From: Geobacillus icigianus
GTDB lineage: Bacteria; Bacillota; Bacilli; Bacillales; Anoxybacillaceae
NCBI RefSeq assembly: GCF_000750005.1
Contig: NZ_JPYA01000005.1
Location: 1 to 6,948 of the forward strand
Direction of reading: 5' to 3'
Length of the DNA: 6,948 nucleotides
The translations under genes were made by a program, and so were the position numbers. The notes below the pieces were generated by a model that saw only the letters and a list, made by a program, of their open reading frames with translations, did no database searches and had not been told where the DNA came from. Shown here piece by piece: positions 1-5,863 of the stretch; positions within the stretch are counted from its first letter, which is position 1, and every line of letters begins with the position of its first letter.

Positions 1-953
1 CACTAGGAAAAATCAGCAACGTTGTCGGCAATACGTTTGCGATCTGGGTGCTTCTGTTCGGCGCGCTCGCTTTTTTCGTTCCCGGCGCGTTTACGTGGAT
101 CGCCCCGTATATTGTGCCGCTGTTAGGCATCGTGATGTTTGGGATGGGATTGACACTTTCAGCAGATGATTTCAAAGAAGTATTCAAACGTCCGCTTGAT
201 GTGTTGATCGGCGTCGTTGCCCAGTTTCTGATCATGCCCCTTGTCGCGTTTTTGCTCGCTTACTTTCTGCCGGTTTCGCGTGAAGTGGCGCTCGGCATTA
301 TTTTAGTCGGCTGCTGCCCGGGCGGAACGGCGTCCAACGTCATGACGTATTTGGCAAAAGGAGATACGGCGCTGTCGGTCGCCGTCACGTCTGTTTCGAC
401 GATTTTAGCGCCGATTTTGACGCCTTCGCTCATTTTGCTTTTCGCCGGGAAATGGCTGTCCGTATCGGCCGCGGCTTTGTTTTGGTCGATCGTCAAAGTC
501 GTGCTCATTCCGATCGTTTTGGGCCTCATCGCCTAGGCGCTGTTCCAAAAGCAAGTCAAAGCATGCATCCCGGCGCTGCCGCTCGTTTCGGTCATCGCCA
601 TCGTGGCCATCGTCGCCGCCGTCGTCGGGCAAAACCAAGCGGCCATTGCCAAAAGCGGACTGCTCATCTTCCTTATTGTCGTGGCTCATAACGGGTTGGG
701 CTTGTTGCTTGGGTATTGGTTTGCCAAACTGTTTCGCCTGTCACCGCCCAAACAAAAGGCGATTTCCATCGAAGTCGGCATGCAAAATTCCGGGCTTGGC
801 GCGGCCTTGGCGACCGCCCATTTTTCGCCGCTCGCCGCCGTTCCGAGCGCCATTTTCAGCGTCTGGCACAATATTTCCGGTCCGATGGTCGCCACATACT
901 TCCGCAAACAAGCGGATCGCCAACCACCGGATGGCAAGACGGTTTCCGCCTAA
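1..953 (+). pseudogene. BASS family sodium-dependent transporter, interrupted by an in-frame amber stop
   Basis: The reading frame is open from the window edge (first whole codon 3-5) to the TAA at 951-953, except for a TAG at 534-536. It gives 177 sense codons before the stop and 138 after. With a few residues missing at the start, this is close to the usual 310-325 residues of YocS/ASBT-like transporters. The N-terminal half carries the conserved [10 protein letters not shown] segment (309-338), which lies at the family's crossover and Na+-binding region. The C-terminal half carries [10 protein letters not shown] (771-800), whose Glu and Gln are sodium and substrate-site residues in ASBT-like proteins. 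Termination at 534 would remove this second half, so the short product should not transport. The flanking residues read VLGLIA-stop-ALFQKQ, consistent with a CAG to TAG change. No convincing ribosome binding site for a restart is visible downstream. Such proteins carry organic anions such as bile acids, pantoate or keto acids with Na+; the substrate here is unknown. A sequencing error is possible. Confidence 0.8.
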
Positions 954-988
954 CCTTCCCTCTTGCGCCTTGTCCAACGGCAGGAAAC

Positions 989-1038
989 AAAAAAGCGGCC
1001 TCCCGGCAGAAACGCTCGTCTTCCGGGTGCCGCTTTTT
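989..1038. terminator. Bidirectional intrinsic terminator between convergent genes
   Basis: A-run 989-994, then GCGGC (995-999) and CCCGG (1002-1006), pair with CCGGG (1023-1027) and GCCGC (1029-1033), followed by T-run 1034-1038. Having an A-run on one side and a T-run on the other lets it stop transcription both from the transporter pseudogene (plus) and from the endonuclease gene (minus), whose stop codon is 30 bp away. Confidence 0.9.
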
Positions 1039-1067
1039 GTTCACCGCCATGCTCAAGCGGCCAGGCG

Positions 1068-2015
1068 CTATTCAGACAACGCTCCATTTGCCATCGTCCC
1101 TTCAAACGGAAACACCATTCGCCCCGCCAGTTCAGGGAAATCAATGAACGGGTTGCGGTTGCCTTGGATGAAAAAAATCGCGCTGTTGCGATGATGTTCA
1201 TACACCGTCGGCGGAAATTGCTCGTGCCAACGGACAAGGAGCGGAATATCGATTTTGCGCCGAAACGGCTTGGCGATCGCCTTCGGATAGCGAAGCAGAA
1301 AGTACAGCATGGCCCTTGCCGCCGTCCCTTTGCCGTACTCCGGCTCGAAATAGCCGTTATAGACAACGCCGCAACGGTTTTGCACTTGCTCGTCGGGGTC
1401 TTCCGGATTGTAAAACGGAAAATCCGCATACGGAAAATTCGACCGCATCGTGTTGCACTCCGGCTGGCAGACGAACAAATGATGCAAATCGCCTTTCATC
1501 GGTTCGCGGGCGCCAAACCACGACTGCGGCACGACATGTTCGGCATTGAATTTCCATTGCTGCTCGATCGTTTTCACCCGCTCGTGCATATCGCCGAGCC
1601 CATGCTTCATGTTTTTCAACAACTGGCGAAATTCATCATAGCGCCGTTTCATCGTTTCGACATCTTGGACGATCAACATCTTCGGGTCTTTTCGCTCGCC
1701 GGAGTACAAGCTTCGCACCGTTCCGTCCGGCTGCAAGTCGACCCATGTGTACAAATATTCGTCCTTGCTGAAAAAATACGGCAGCCGCCGCTTATGGGTG
1801 CGCGCCACCAGTTCGTGATAGCGGACAAACAACATCCATCCGTCCCCATCAAGCGGCAGATGACGATAATATCGGGCGCGCGCCCTCTCATCTTCGGCGG
1901 CCTGGTAATACGCGTCCTCCAGAGCGAGCCGCTCGTGCAACGGCTCGAGCTGCGCGACCACATCTTCCGTTTGCCATTGGCTGAGCTCGTCAAGCTGCCG
2001 TTCCGTCTCCCCCAT
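1068..2015 (-). CDS. Endonuclease I family (His-Me finger) nuclease without signal peptide
   Basis: A 315-residue protein of the endonuclease I family (EndA/Vvn/BsnA type; non-specific nucleases of the beta-beta-alpha-metal fold). Family marks appear in order: N157-A-E-H160-VVPQSWF (residues 157-167, with the likely general-base His), DLHHL (176-180), N188 with RSN (191-193), an FEPEYGKGTAARAMLYFLLRY-type segment around 223-243 (the Glu region and N-terminal helix of the metal site), HRN (275-277), and the closing NRNPFIDFPE segment (286-295), where relatives commonly have DHPE. Secreted Bacillus relatives have an export signal. This one begins with a charged, hydrophilic stretch, so it is predicted to be cytoplasmic. 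Residues 1-155 are a helical, charged region of unknown role. The start is the ATG at 2015, preceded by a purine-rich GAGGGGAG site. It lies 64 bp downstream of the antiporter gene on the same strand, with no T-run terminator between them, so cotranscription is possible. Substrate (DNA or RNA) cannot be decided from sequence. Confidence 0.85.
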   Translation of the reverse strand: MGETERQLDELSQWQTEDVVAQLEPLHERLALEDAYYQAAEDERARARYYRHLPLDGDGWMLFVRYHELVARTHKRRLPYFFSKDEYLYTWVDLQPDGTVRSLYSGERKDPKMLIVQDVETMKRRYDEFRQLLKNMKHGLGDMHERVKTIEQQWKFNAEHVVPQSWFGAREPMKGDLHHLFVCQPECNTMRSNFPYADFPFYNPEDPDEQVQNRCGVVYNGYFEPEYGKGTAARAMLYFLLRYPKAIAKPFRRKIDIPLLVRWHEQFPPTVYEHHRNSAIFFIQGNRNPFIDFPELAGRMVFPFEGTMANGALSE

Positions 2016-2024
2016 CGCCGCTCC

Positions 2025-2068
2025 CCTCTCTTCCTTTTTCTTTTAGTGTATCACGAAAGGAGGAGAGG
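2025..2068 (-). promoter_or_regulatory. Inverted repeat covering the endonuclease ribosome binding site
   Basis: CCTCTCTTCCTTT (2025-2037) faces AAAGGAGGAGAGG (2056-2068): 12 of 13 positions pair in the minus-strand RNA, with one A-C mismatch. The arm nearest the gene includes part of its Shine-Dalgarno region, so a transcript arriving from the upstream antiporter gene could fold and hide it. The 18-base loop contains TACACT (minus strand, 2050-2045), a 4/6 match to a -10 hexamer, but no good -35 is visible. There is no T-run after the stem, so it is not an intrinsic terminator. That it regulates translation is inference. Confidence 0.5.
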
Positions 2069-2079
2069 CGACAGCAGCG

Positions 2080-3585
2080 CTAATGCAAAAGAAATGACGT
2101 GGCGCCGAACAAAACGGCGGCGATGCCGGCGGCGATGAGCGACGGAACCAGCTTCGTGCGCGCATACTCGATCACCGGCAAATCCAAAATGGTGCACAGC
2201 GTCACGGTATTGTCGCTGAGCGGCGACGCGAACGCCCCGAACGTCCCGCTCGCAAACACCGCGCCGATGACCGGCAAAATGTTCGCTCCTGACTGGCTCG
2301 CGAGCGTTACGCCAAGCGGCATCAACATCCCCCACGTCCCCCACGACGAGCCGATGAAATAGGAAATGACGGCGCCAAGCAAAAACAAAATCGGGGCGAC
2401 AAAAAACGGCGGAATCCATTCTTTAACATGGCCCGTAATGTATTGCGAAAACCCTAAATCCTCCGCCACAGCTGACAGCGCCCAAATGAGCGCCAGCATC
2501 AAAATGACAGACATAAGTTCATTGCCGCCCTTGACAAAATGAGTCAACAAATCCGTCAAGCGAAACCGCTGCCAAAGGAAGAACGCAACGGTGATCATGA
2601 CCGTAAACAAAAGCGCCTCCAACATCGCCCCGAGCGCATCGCTTTGCAAAAACGCCTCCCAAAACGTTCTCGCCCCGCGGTGACCGTCCCACCAGCTTAA
2701 AAACAACGTCAAAACGAGCACGATCGAAAGGGGAACGATCAAATTCCAGGGCTTGACCGGCGTTTCTTTTTGATACGCGCGCGGGCATGTCTGCATCGCG
2801 TCTCCTTCTTCCCCTTGCGCTTCGTTGGGCGGATGGTCAGCCGGTCGCTGTTCTTCCGCCATTTCGAGCGCCAAACGCGGATCCCAACGCTCGATCGGCT
2901 TTCCCCCCCGCTCTTTGCTGATCTCCGCCTGTTTTTTGCGCGAGTAGACAAAAAAGCTGTAGTACAGCCCGACGGCGAGAATGGCATACGAGAAAAAGTT
3001 AAACGGAATGCTGCGGACGTACACGATGTACGGCTCCGCCCCGATGCCGGCCGTATCAAGCGCCTTGTCGATGACCGACACCATATAGCCGACGAACGCG
3101 GTGGCAATTGGGATGAGCGCGACAACCGGGTTGGAGGTCACCTCAATGGCAAAGCCGATTTGCTGGGACGACAGCCCAAGCCGTTTGCGCAGCGCCTTCA
3201 TGATCGGCGCGACGGTGACGATGCGAAAATCAGGGTCGCTAAACGTCACCATCGTCGAGATCCACGTCAGCAGCATGGCCGCTTTGGCCGATTTCACTTT
3301 TTGGCTGACGAGATGGACGAACCCTTTGATTCCCCCGGTATATTTGATCATGCTGACAAGACCGGCAAACACGTATAAAAACATGATGATGCGAATGTTG
3401 TTCGTCTGCATCAAGTTATCGACGACGTAATGAAGCATCGTTCGCAATCCGCCGAGCAGCGACGGCGTCAATAAATAGCTTCCGACCAACAGCCCGACAA
3501 ACAGACCGGGAATCACTTGCTTCGTCCAAATCGAAACGGGAATGACAACGAGAAACGGCAACAGCGCTCTCCACGACGGCTCCAT
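2080..3585 (-). CDS. NhaC-family Na+/H+ antiporter-like membrane protein
   Basis: A 501-residue polytopic inner-membrane protein of the NhaC/ion-transporter superfamily. The clearest marks are GSSWGTWGMLMPLG (412-425) and ASPLSDNTV (453-461) in the C-terminal half. SDPDFRIVTVAPIMK (116-130) appears to be the matching element of the N-terminal half, as expected of an inverted-repeat transporter. Hydrophobic segments fill about 5-40, 65-80, 103-113, 145-170, 195-215, 282-297, 320-338, 357-375, 393-411, 432-450 and 480-500. A long hydrophilic, acidic loop at about 215-280 separates the halves. Known members exchange Na+ for H+ or, in MleN, malate/lactate with cations; which applies here is open. 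The start is an ATG with AAGGAG about nine bases upstream. A CATAAT hexamer (minus strand, 3616-3611) could be its -10, giving a leader of about 20 nt, but no matching -35 is evident. It lies 227 bp downstream of the terminated metallophosphoesterase gene. Confidence 0.85.
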   Translation of the reverse strand: MEPSWRALLPFLVVIPVSIWTKQVIPGLFVGLLVGSYLLTPSLLGGLRTMLHYVVDNLMQTNNIRIIMFLYVFAGLVSMIKYTGGIKGFVHLVSQKVKSAKAAMLLTWISTMVTFSDPDFRIVTVAPIMKALRKRLGLSSQQIGFAIEVTSNPVVALIPIATAFVGYMVSVIDKALDTAGIGAEPYIVYVRSIPFNFFSYAILAVGLYYSFFVYSRKKQAEISKERGGKPIERWDPRLALEMAEEQRPADHPPNEAQGEEGDAMQTCPRAYQKETPVKPWNLIVPLSIVLVLTLFLSWWDGHRGARTFWEAFLQSDALGAMLEALLFTVMITVAFFLWQRFRLTDLLTHFVKGGNELMSVILMLALIWALSAVAEDLGFSQYITGHVKEWIPPFFVAPILFLLGAVISYFIGSSWGTWGMLMPLGVTLASQSGANILPVIGAVFASGTFGAFASPLSDNTVTLCTILDLPVIEYARTKLVPSLIAAGIAAVLFGATSFLLH

Positions 3586-3789
3586 ACACTACCACTCCTT
3601 TCTTTCTAAAATTATGGGAATGATTTCTCGTTTCTATTCAGCCCGCCATCAATCTTTGTCGCTCGCGCCTAGATGTTAACCATATTTCGCTGCCGCTTCC
3701 CGTTCGGCTAAGGGACGGTCCTACTGCCGGCGCCAAACGTTCTGCGATGAATACAAGCTTCAGCGCAAGACGCGTTTCCCATAGCGATG
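3586..3789. other. Intergenic leader region upstream of the antiporter gene
   Basis: About 200 bp with no credible gene. The end near the antiporter is AT-rich and carries the AAGGAG site (3595-3600, plus coordinates) and a possible -10 (3611-3616). The farther part (about 3680-3745) is GC-rich with only short, competing self-complementary stretches. I looked for a riboswitch of a known class and did not recognise one. Confidence 0.4.
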
Positions 3790-3831
3790 AAAAAGCGGCC
3801 AAAGCTGCCCATTTAGACAGCCTTGACCGCT
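3790..3831 (-). terminator. Intrinsic terminator overlapping the end of the metallophosphoesterase gene
   Basis: In the minus-strand transcript AGCGGTCAAGGCTG (3831-3818) pairs over all 14 positions, two of them G-U, with CAGCTTTGGCCGCT (3807-3794). The loop has 10 bases, and a T-run (3794-3790) follows. The left arm is coding sequence for the last residues of the upstream protein, and the TAA stop (3815-3813) lies in the loop. Confidence 0.9.
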
Positions 3832-4670
3832 TCCGTTCCCGCCACAGGCGGCAACGCCATGACGTGGAGCGTCACTTCCGGCTTCGAGCCGATCCGGATG
3901 TTCACTCCCGTTTGCCCAAGCCCTTCGTTGATATAAAACGGTTTTCCTTCCCATTCATGATAACCTTTGATCATGTTCCGCTCGGTGAGCGTTTTGCTCA
4001 TTTTCGCCAAATGGTACGGCTTCGGCCAATGAATTTGCCCGCCGTGGAAATGACCCGACAGCAAGTAATCAAAATGATAATCTTTCATATGCGGCACGAT
4101 GTCTGGATCGTGCGTCAACACGAGGTTGATGCCGTCTTTCACGCCGGCGTATGCCTTTTTGATGTCGCTGCGCCCCGTGTAAAAATCATCGATGCCAATG
4201 ATATTGACGGTTTGACCGTTGACCGTGATCGTTTTCGTCTCGTTTTGCAAGACGGTGCAGCCGTGCGCCTCAAGCGTCGCTCTCAAGCGCTCAAACGCTT
4301 CACCTTGAAGCACGTAATCATGGTTGCCAAACACCGCATACATGCCGTACGTCGGTTTCAATGCATTGAGCGCAGCCAAATACGGACCGAGCTTGGCGAT
4401 GCTTTCCTCACGGTCCAAAAAGTCGCCCGTCAACGCGATCAAATCGATCGCTTCGTCTTTCAGCTTGTTGTATACATCGTCCGGGGTGATTGACAGTTTT
4501 TCAAGATGCAAATCCGACAGCTGCAAAATCCGAAGGGCTCCGTCCCCACCCTCTGGACAGCCGCCGACTTGGACTTTATGCAAAACCGCTTCATACGTGT
4601 TGCGGTGGGCTTTACGAATGATGAAAGCAAGCAATAACAAGATGGCAAGAACGCCAAAAAAGATGGTCAT
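3813..4670 (-). CDS. Membrane-anchored calcineurin-like metallophosphoesterase
   Basis: A 285-residue binuclear-metal phosphoesterase. The metal-ligand motifs are complete and in order: SDLHLE (52-57; D53, H55), TGDFLD (81-86; D83), GNHD (115-118; N116, H117), H187 in THDPD, and GHFHGGQ (206-212; H207, H209). Residues 2-18 form a single hydrophobic segment followed by RKAHR, giving an uncleaved N-terminal anchor. I take the catalytic domain to face outward, by analogy with YkuE/YkoQ/YpbG-type proteins; this is inference. The ATG at 4670 has a strong GGAGGAG site eight bases upstream. An in-frame ATG nine codons earlier (4697) lacks a Shine-Dalgarno and sits inside a TATAAT hexamer, so I reject it. 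Substrate is unknown; YkuE-like relatives are implicated in envelope lipid metabolism. The gene ends in its own terminator, so it is probably the last gene of its transcript. tnrA lies 282 bp upstream on the same strand. Confidence 0.88.
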   Translation of the reverse strand: MTIFFGVLAILLLLAFIIRKAHRNTYEAVLHKVQVGGCPEGGDGALRILQLSDLHLEKLSITPDDVYNKLKDEAIDLIALTGDFLDREESIAKLGPYLAALNALKPTYGMYAVFGNHDYVLQGEAFERLRATLEAHGCTVLQNETKTITVNGQTVNIIGIDDFYTGRSDIKKAYAGVKDGINLVLTHDPDIVPHMKDYHFDYLLSGHFHGGQIHWPKPYHLAKMSKTLTERNMIKGYHEWEGKPFYINEGLGQTGVNIRIGSKPEVTLHVMALPPVAGTEAVKAV

Positions 4671-4672
4671 CG

Positions 4673-4721
4673 TCTTCTCTCCTCCCTCGATACCCATTAT
4701 AGTGAAATGGAGGAGAGAAGA
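4673..4721 (-). promoter_or_regulatory. Perfect 13-bp inverted repeat over the ribosome binding site, with TATAAT in the loop
   Basis: TCTTCTCTCCTCC (4673-4685) is the exact reverse complement of GGAGGAGAGAAGA (4709-4721), with a 23-base spacer. On the minus strand the gene-proximal arm is the Shine-Dalgarno sequence, ending two bases before the start codon. The spacer contains a perfect TATAAT (4701-4696), but the best -35 at 16-18 bp spacing matches only 2/6. If transcription starts near 4689, the distal arm is not in the mRNA and the ribosome site is free. A transcript from upstream would contain both arms and could hide it. The regulatory role is inference. Confidence 0.6.
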
Positions 4722-4952
4722 AAGAGGGAGTTAGTGGATAAGATGGCAACCGTAGAGCGAAACCAGCTTTTCTTTTGACATCACCAAATACTTCGGCGGG
4801 CGGACGCGAAAAATGAAACGTCGCGTCGTCCGCCATTCCCCTCCACGACATATTCAAGCCGGGATTCACCATTGATCAAGGAAAACAGCAGGTTTGCCCC
4901 TGCCCTCCAAGCCAACTTTTTCCACAGCCCATTGTTTTGAAAGGTAGGATTT
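4722..4952. other. Intergenic region between metallophosphoesterase and tnrA
   Basis: About 230 bp in which I find no gene with a proper ribosome site. It contains an inverted repeat: GGCGGA (4799-4804) plus CGCG (4805-4808) pairs with CGCG (4822-4825) and TCCGCC (4829-4834), leaving a three-base bulge and a 13-base loop, with no T-run on either strand. A weaker five-pair hairpin (GCAGG/CCTGC, about 4890-4906), followed on the minus strand by TGTTTTCC, is the only terminator candidate for tnrA. Confidence 0.4.
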
Positions 4953-5258
4953 TCACGAACGCCTCCGAAAATGGGCGTTCATTTGCCCTTTTAACATTCG
5001 CTCGCGCAGCTCTTTCGTCATCTCTTGACGAATTTCCCAAGTCGATACACCTTCCTCGCGTTGATTAGCAATTTTCATCAAATGCTCCACATCGGCGAAT
5101 GAATATTTGCGAGTTCCTTTGGAACGGTCAGGGAACACCAGCTTCCGTTCCTCGTAATAACGAATTTGCCGCTGCGACAGCCCGGTCAGTTCGCTGACGA
5201 CACCGATCGAAATGACTTTTTTATATTTGTAATGATCCTCTTGTGGATGAGCAGTCAT
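4953..5258 (-). CDS. tnrA: TnrA, MerR-family global nitrogen regulator
   Basis: A 101-residue MerR-family protein. Residues 16-40 ([23 protein letters not shown]) form the helix-turn-helix, and [11 protein letters not shown] (50-60) begins the wing and following helix, as in TnrA and GlnR. The C-terminal tail [13 protein letters not shown] (88-100) matches the tail through which TnrA binds feedback-inhibited glutamine synthetase; GlnR has a different tail, so this is TnrA. When nitrogen is limiting, TnrA binds TGTNA-N7-TNACA sites and activates scavenging genes while repressing glnRA and gltAB. It is slightly shorter than the 110 residues of the B. subtilis protein. The ATG at 5258 is chosen because GAGGTG lies six bases upstream. 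The in-frame GTG at 5267 is part of that ribosome site and is rejected. A matching TnrA box lies upstream of its promoter, predicting self-activation. GlnR could use the same site. Confidence 0.9.
   Translation of the reverse strand: MTAHPQEDHYKYKKVISIGVVSELTGLSQRQIRYYEERKLVFPDRSKGTRKYSFADVEHLMKIANQREEGVSTWEIRQEMTKELRERMLKGQMNAHFRRRS
4957..4980 (-). repeat. Inverted repeat at the 3' end of tnrA
   Basis: GAACGCC (4957-4963) and GGCGTTC (4974-4980) form a 7-bp stem with a 10-base loop inside the last codons of tnrA. No T-run follows on the minus strand (GTGAAAATCC), so it is a poor intrinsic terminator; it could protect the mRNA end or be chance. Confidence 0.3.
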
Positions 5259-5293
5259 CTTCCTCACCTCTATACGTTACATTTTCTAACGCA

Positions 5294-5323
5294 ATTATAC
5301 AAAAAATCATGGTATCTCGTTAA
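5294..5323 (-). promoter_or_regulatory. tnrA promoter
   Basis: Minus-strand TATAAT (5299-5294) is a perfect -10. TTAACG (5323-5318), 18 bp upstream, matches 4/6 of the -35 consensus, as expected of an activator-assisted sigma-A promoter. The predicted start near 5287 leaves a leader of about 28 nt to the ATG. Confidence 0.7.
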
Positions 5324-5327
5324 CTTT

Positions 5328-5344
5328 TGTAAATAAAATTAACA
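5328..5344. promoter_or_regulatory. TnrA/GlnR box 1 (serves tnrA)
   Basis: TGTAAATAAAATTAACA matches TGTNA-N7-TNACA at every defined position. Its centre (5336) is 37 bp from the near edge of the tnrA -10 hexamer, or about -49 from the predicted start. This is the position known for TnrA-activated promoters in B. subtilis. Confidence 0.85.
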
Positions 5345-5360
5345 CATTTTTTAAATTTCC

Positions 5361-5377
5361 TGTAAATGTGCTTAACA
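5361..5377. promoter_or_regulatory. TnrA/GlnR box 2 (serves the divergent small genes)
   Basis: TGTAAATGTGCTTAACA is a second full match to TGTNA-N7-TNACA, 33 bp from box 1, about three helical turns. Its centre (5369) is 38 bp from the near edge of the extended -10 at 5404-5412, or about -50 from the predicted plus-strand start. The TTAACA halves also resemble single PhoP-box units, but they are not in the tandem array PhoP needs. Confidence 0.85.
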
Positions 5378-5384
5378 CATTCGC

Positions 5385-5412
5385 TGTACACTAAAGAAAA
5401 AGGTGGTATCGT
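5385..5412 (+). promoter_or_regulatory. Promoter of the small-gene pair, extended -10
   Basis: TGGTATCGT (5404-5412) is an extended -10 (TGn plus a 4/6 hexamer). TGTACA (5385-5390) matches 4/6 of the -35 at 16 bp spacing. The predicted start near 5419 leaves a 20-nt leader containing the GGGAGGGAG ribosome site. An alternative -10, TACACT at 5387-5392, would put box 2 over the -35 and fits activation less well. Confidence 0.5.
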
Positions 5413-5438
5413 AAAGGTAAAAACAGGGAGGGAGCGAC

Positions 5439-5654
5439 ATGGGGAAATGGATGCAACAGGCAGTAAAACAACAAAAACAGTTTTATATTAACCACCTGCT
5501 GCGAGTGGGTTTGACCGATGATCCAGCACAGCTCGAACACTGGACGTTAGAGGAATTGCGCCGCGAATACGAACGATTTAGACCCATTTGGACCATGAAA
5601 GGGGGCCAGTTCCATGAACGAAAAAGCGCTCGAGCTGGCGAAACGCATCATTGA
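5439..5654 (+). CDS. Small protein, FbpA-like, predicted TnrA-controlled
   Basis: A 71-residue basic protein with a strong GGGAGGGAG site before the ATG. Residues 12-47 (a KQFYINHLL..GL stretch, then a TLEELRREYERF stretch) resemble the short Fur-regulated basic protein A (FbpA) type family. Those proteins are about 50-60 residues and end soon after the LxxLxxEY segment. The last 14 or so residues are encoded where the gene overlaps the next one by 41 bases in another frame, and they look unconstrained (HERKSARAGETHH). Position and predicted TnrA control match ykzB of B. subtilis, which is divergent from tnrA. I cannot confirm homology by eye, so no symbol is given. It has no membrane segment. 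Function is unknown; a small regulatory or RNA-chaperone partner role, as proposed for FbpA-C, is only a guess. Confidence 0.75.
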   Translation: MGKWMQQAVKQQKQFYINHLLRVGLTDDPAQLEHWTLEELRREYERFRPIWTMKGGQFHERKSARAGETHH

Positions 5655-5751
5655 GCTCGATCTGCAGCGCGACGCCATGTTTGAACAGCTGATTCAACTG
5701 GTCGGAAACCGCGCTGAGGAGCTGCTCCGCTTTTTCCAAAACCGACTGTGA
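5614..5751 (+). CDS. 45-residue small protein overlapping the preceding gene
   Basis: The ATG at 5614 has AAAGGGGG eight bases upstream, a good ribosome site, and the frame ends at TGA 5749-5751. The product (MNEKALELAKRI, then a LDLQRDAMFEQLIQLVG stretch, then RAEELLRFFQNRL) is predicted to be almost wholly helical and amphipathic, with heptad-like leucines and isoleucines. It has no signal peptide or membrane segment. It overlaps the 3' end of the upstream gene by 41 bases in the +1 frame, so the two are probably translationally coupled under the same TnrA-linked promoter. It holds the place of ykoL in the B. subtilis ykzB-ykoL operon, but I cannot verify sequence homology. A weak outer stem AACCG (5751-5755)/CGGTT (5794-5798) followed by GTTTCTTTT is the only terminator candidate downstream. 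It is easily missed because it is so short. Confidence 0.75.
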   Translation: MNEKALELAKRIIELDLQRDAMFEQLIQLVGNRAEELLRFFQNRL

Positions 5752-5863
5752 ACCGCCCTCCATCTACGCTTCGCTTAGAAGGCTGGTGAAAAACGGTTGT
5801 TTCTTTTGAACAATGGGGGAGCGTGTGAAAGATGCTCTAATGCAACAGGGCTTTTCTATTTGA

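Noticed and set aside
534..953. Restart producing a separate C-terminal half of the transporter from the GTG at 603
   Set aside because: No ribosome site precedes it, and half of a BASS protein lacks the other binding-site elements.
963..2138. Long plus-strand open frame of 391 codons opposite the endonuclease gene
   Set aside because: Arginine- and histidine-rich composition typical of an antisense shadow; the minus strand carries clear endonuclease motifs and a ribosome site.
3586..3789. Sodium or other known riboswitch ahead of the antiporter gene
   Set aside because: I could not match conserved cores or a consistent secondary structure; only short competing stems are visible.
3747..4493. 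Plus-strand open frame of 248 codons opposite the phosphoesterase gene
   Set aside because: No ribosome site and no family motif; it mirrors the metallophosphoesterase codons on the other strand and runs through its terminator.
4668..4697. Upstream ATG for the phosphoesterase at 4697
   Set aside because: It overlaps the TATAAT hexamer and has no Shine-Dalgarno; the ATG at 4670 has a strong one and begins directly with the membrane anchor.
4612..4872. Minus-strand open frame of 86 codons between tnrA and the phosphoesterase
   Set aside because: Runs into the phosphoesterase start in another frame, has no well-spaced ribosome site, and crosses the promoter and inverted repeat.
5256..5267. GTG start for tnrA at 5267
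   Set aside because: This GTG is part of the Shine-Dalgarno of the ATG at 5258, and the shorter form fits the known TnrA start better.
5328..5377. PhoP box array suggested by two TTAACA units
   Set aside because: The units are 33 bp apart and inside the TnrA boxes; PhoP needs closely spaced tandem repeats.
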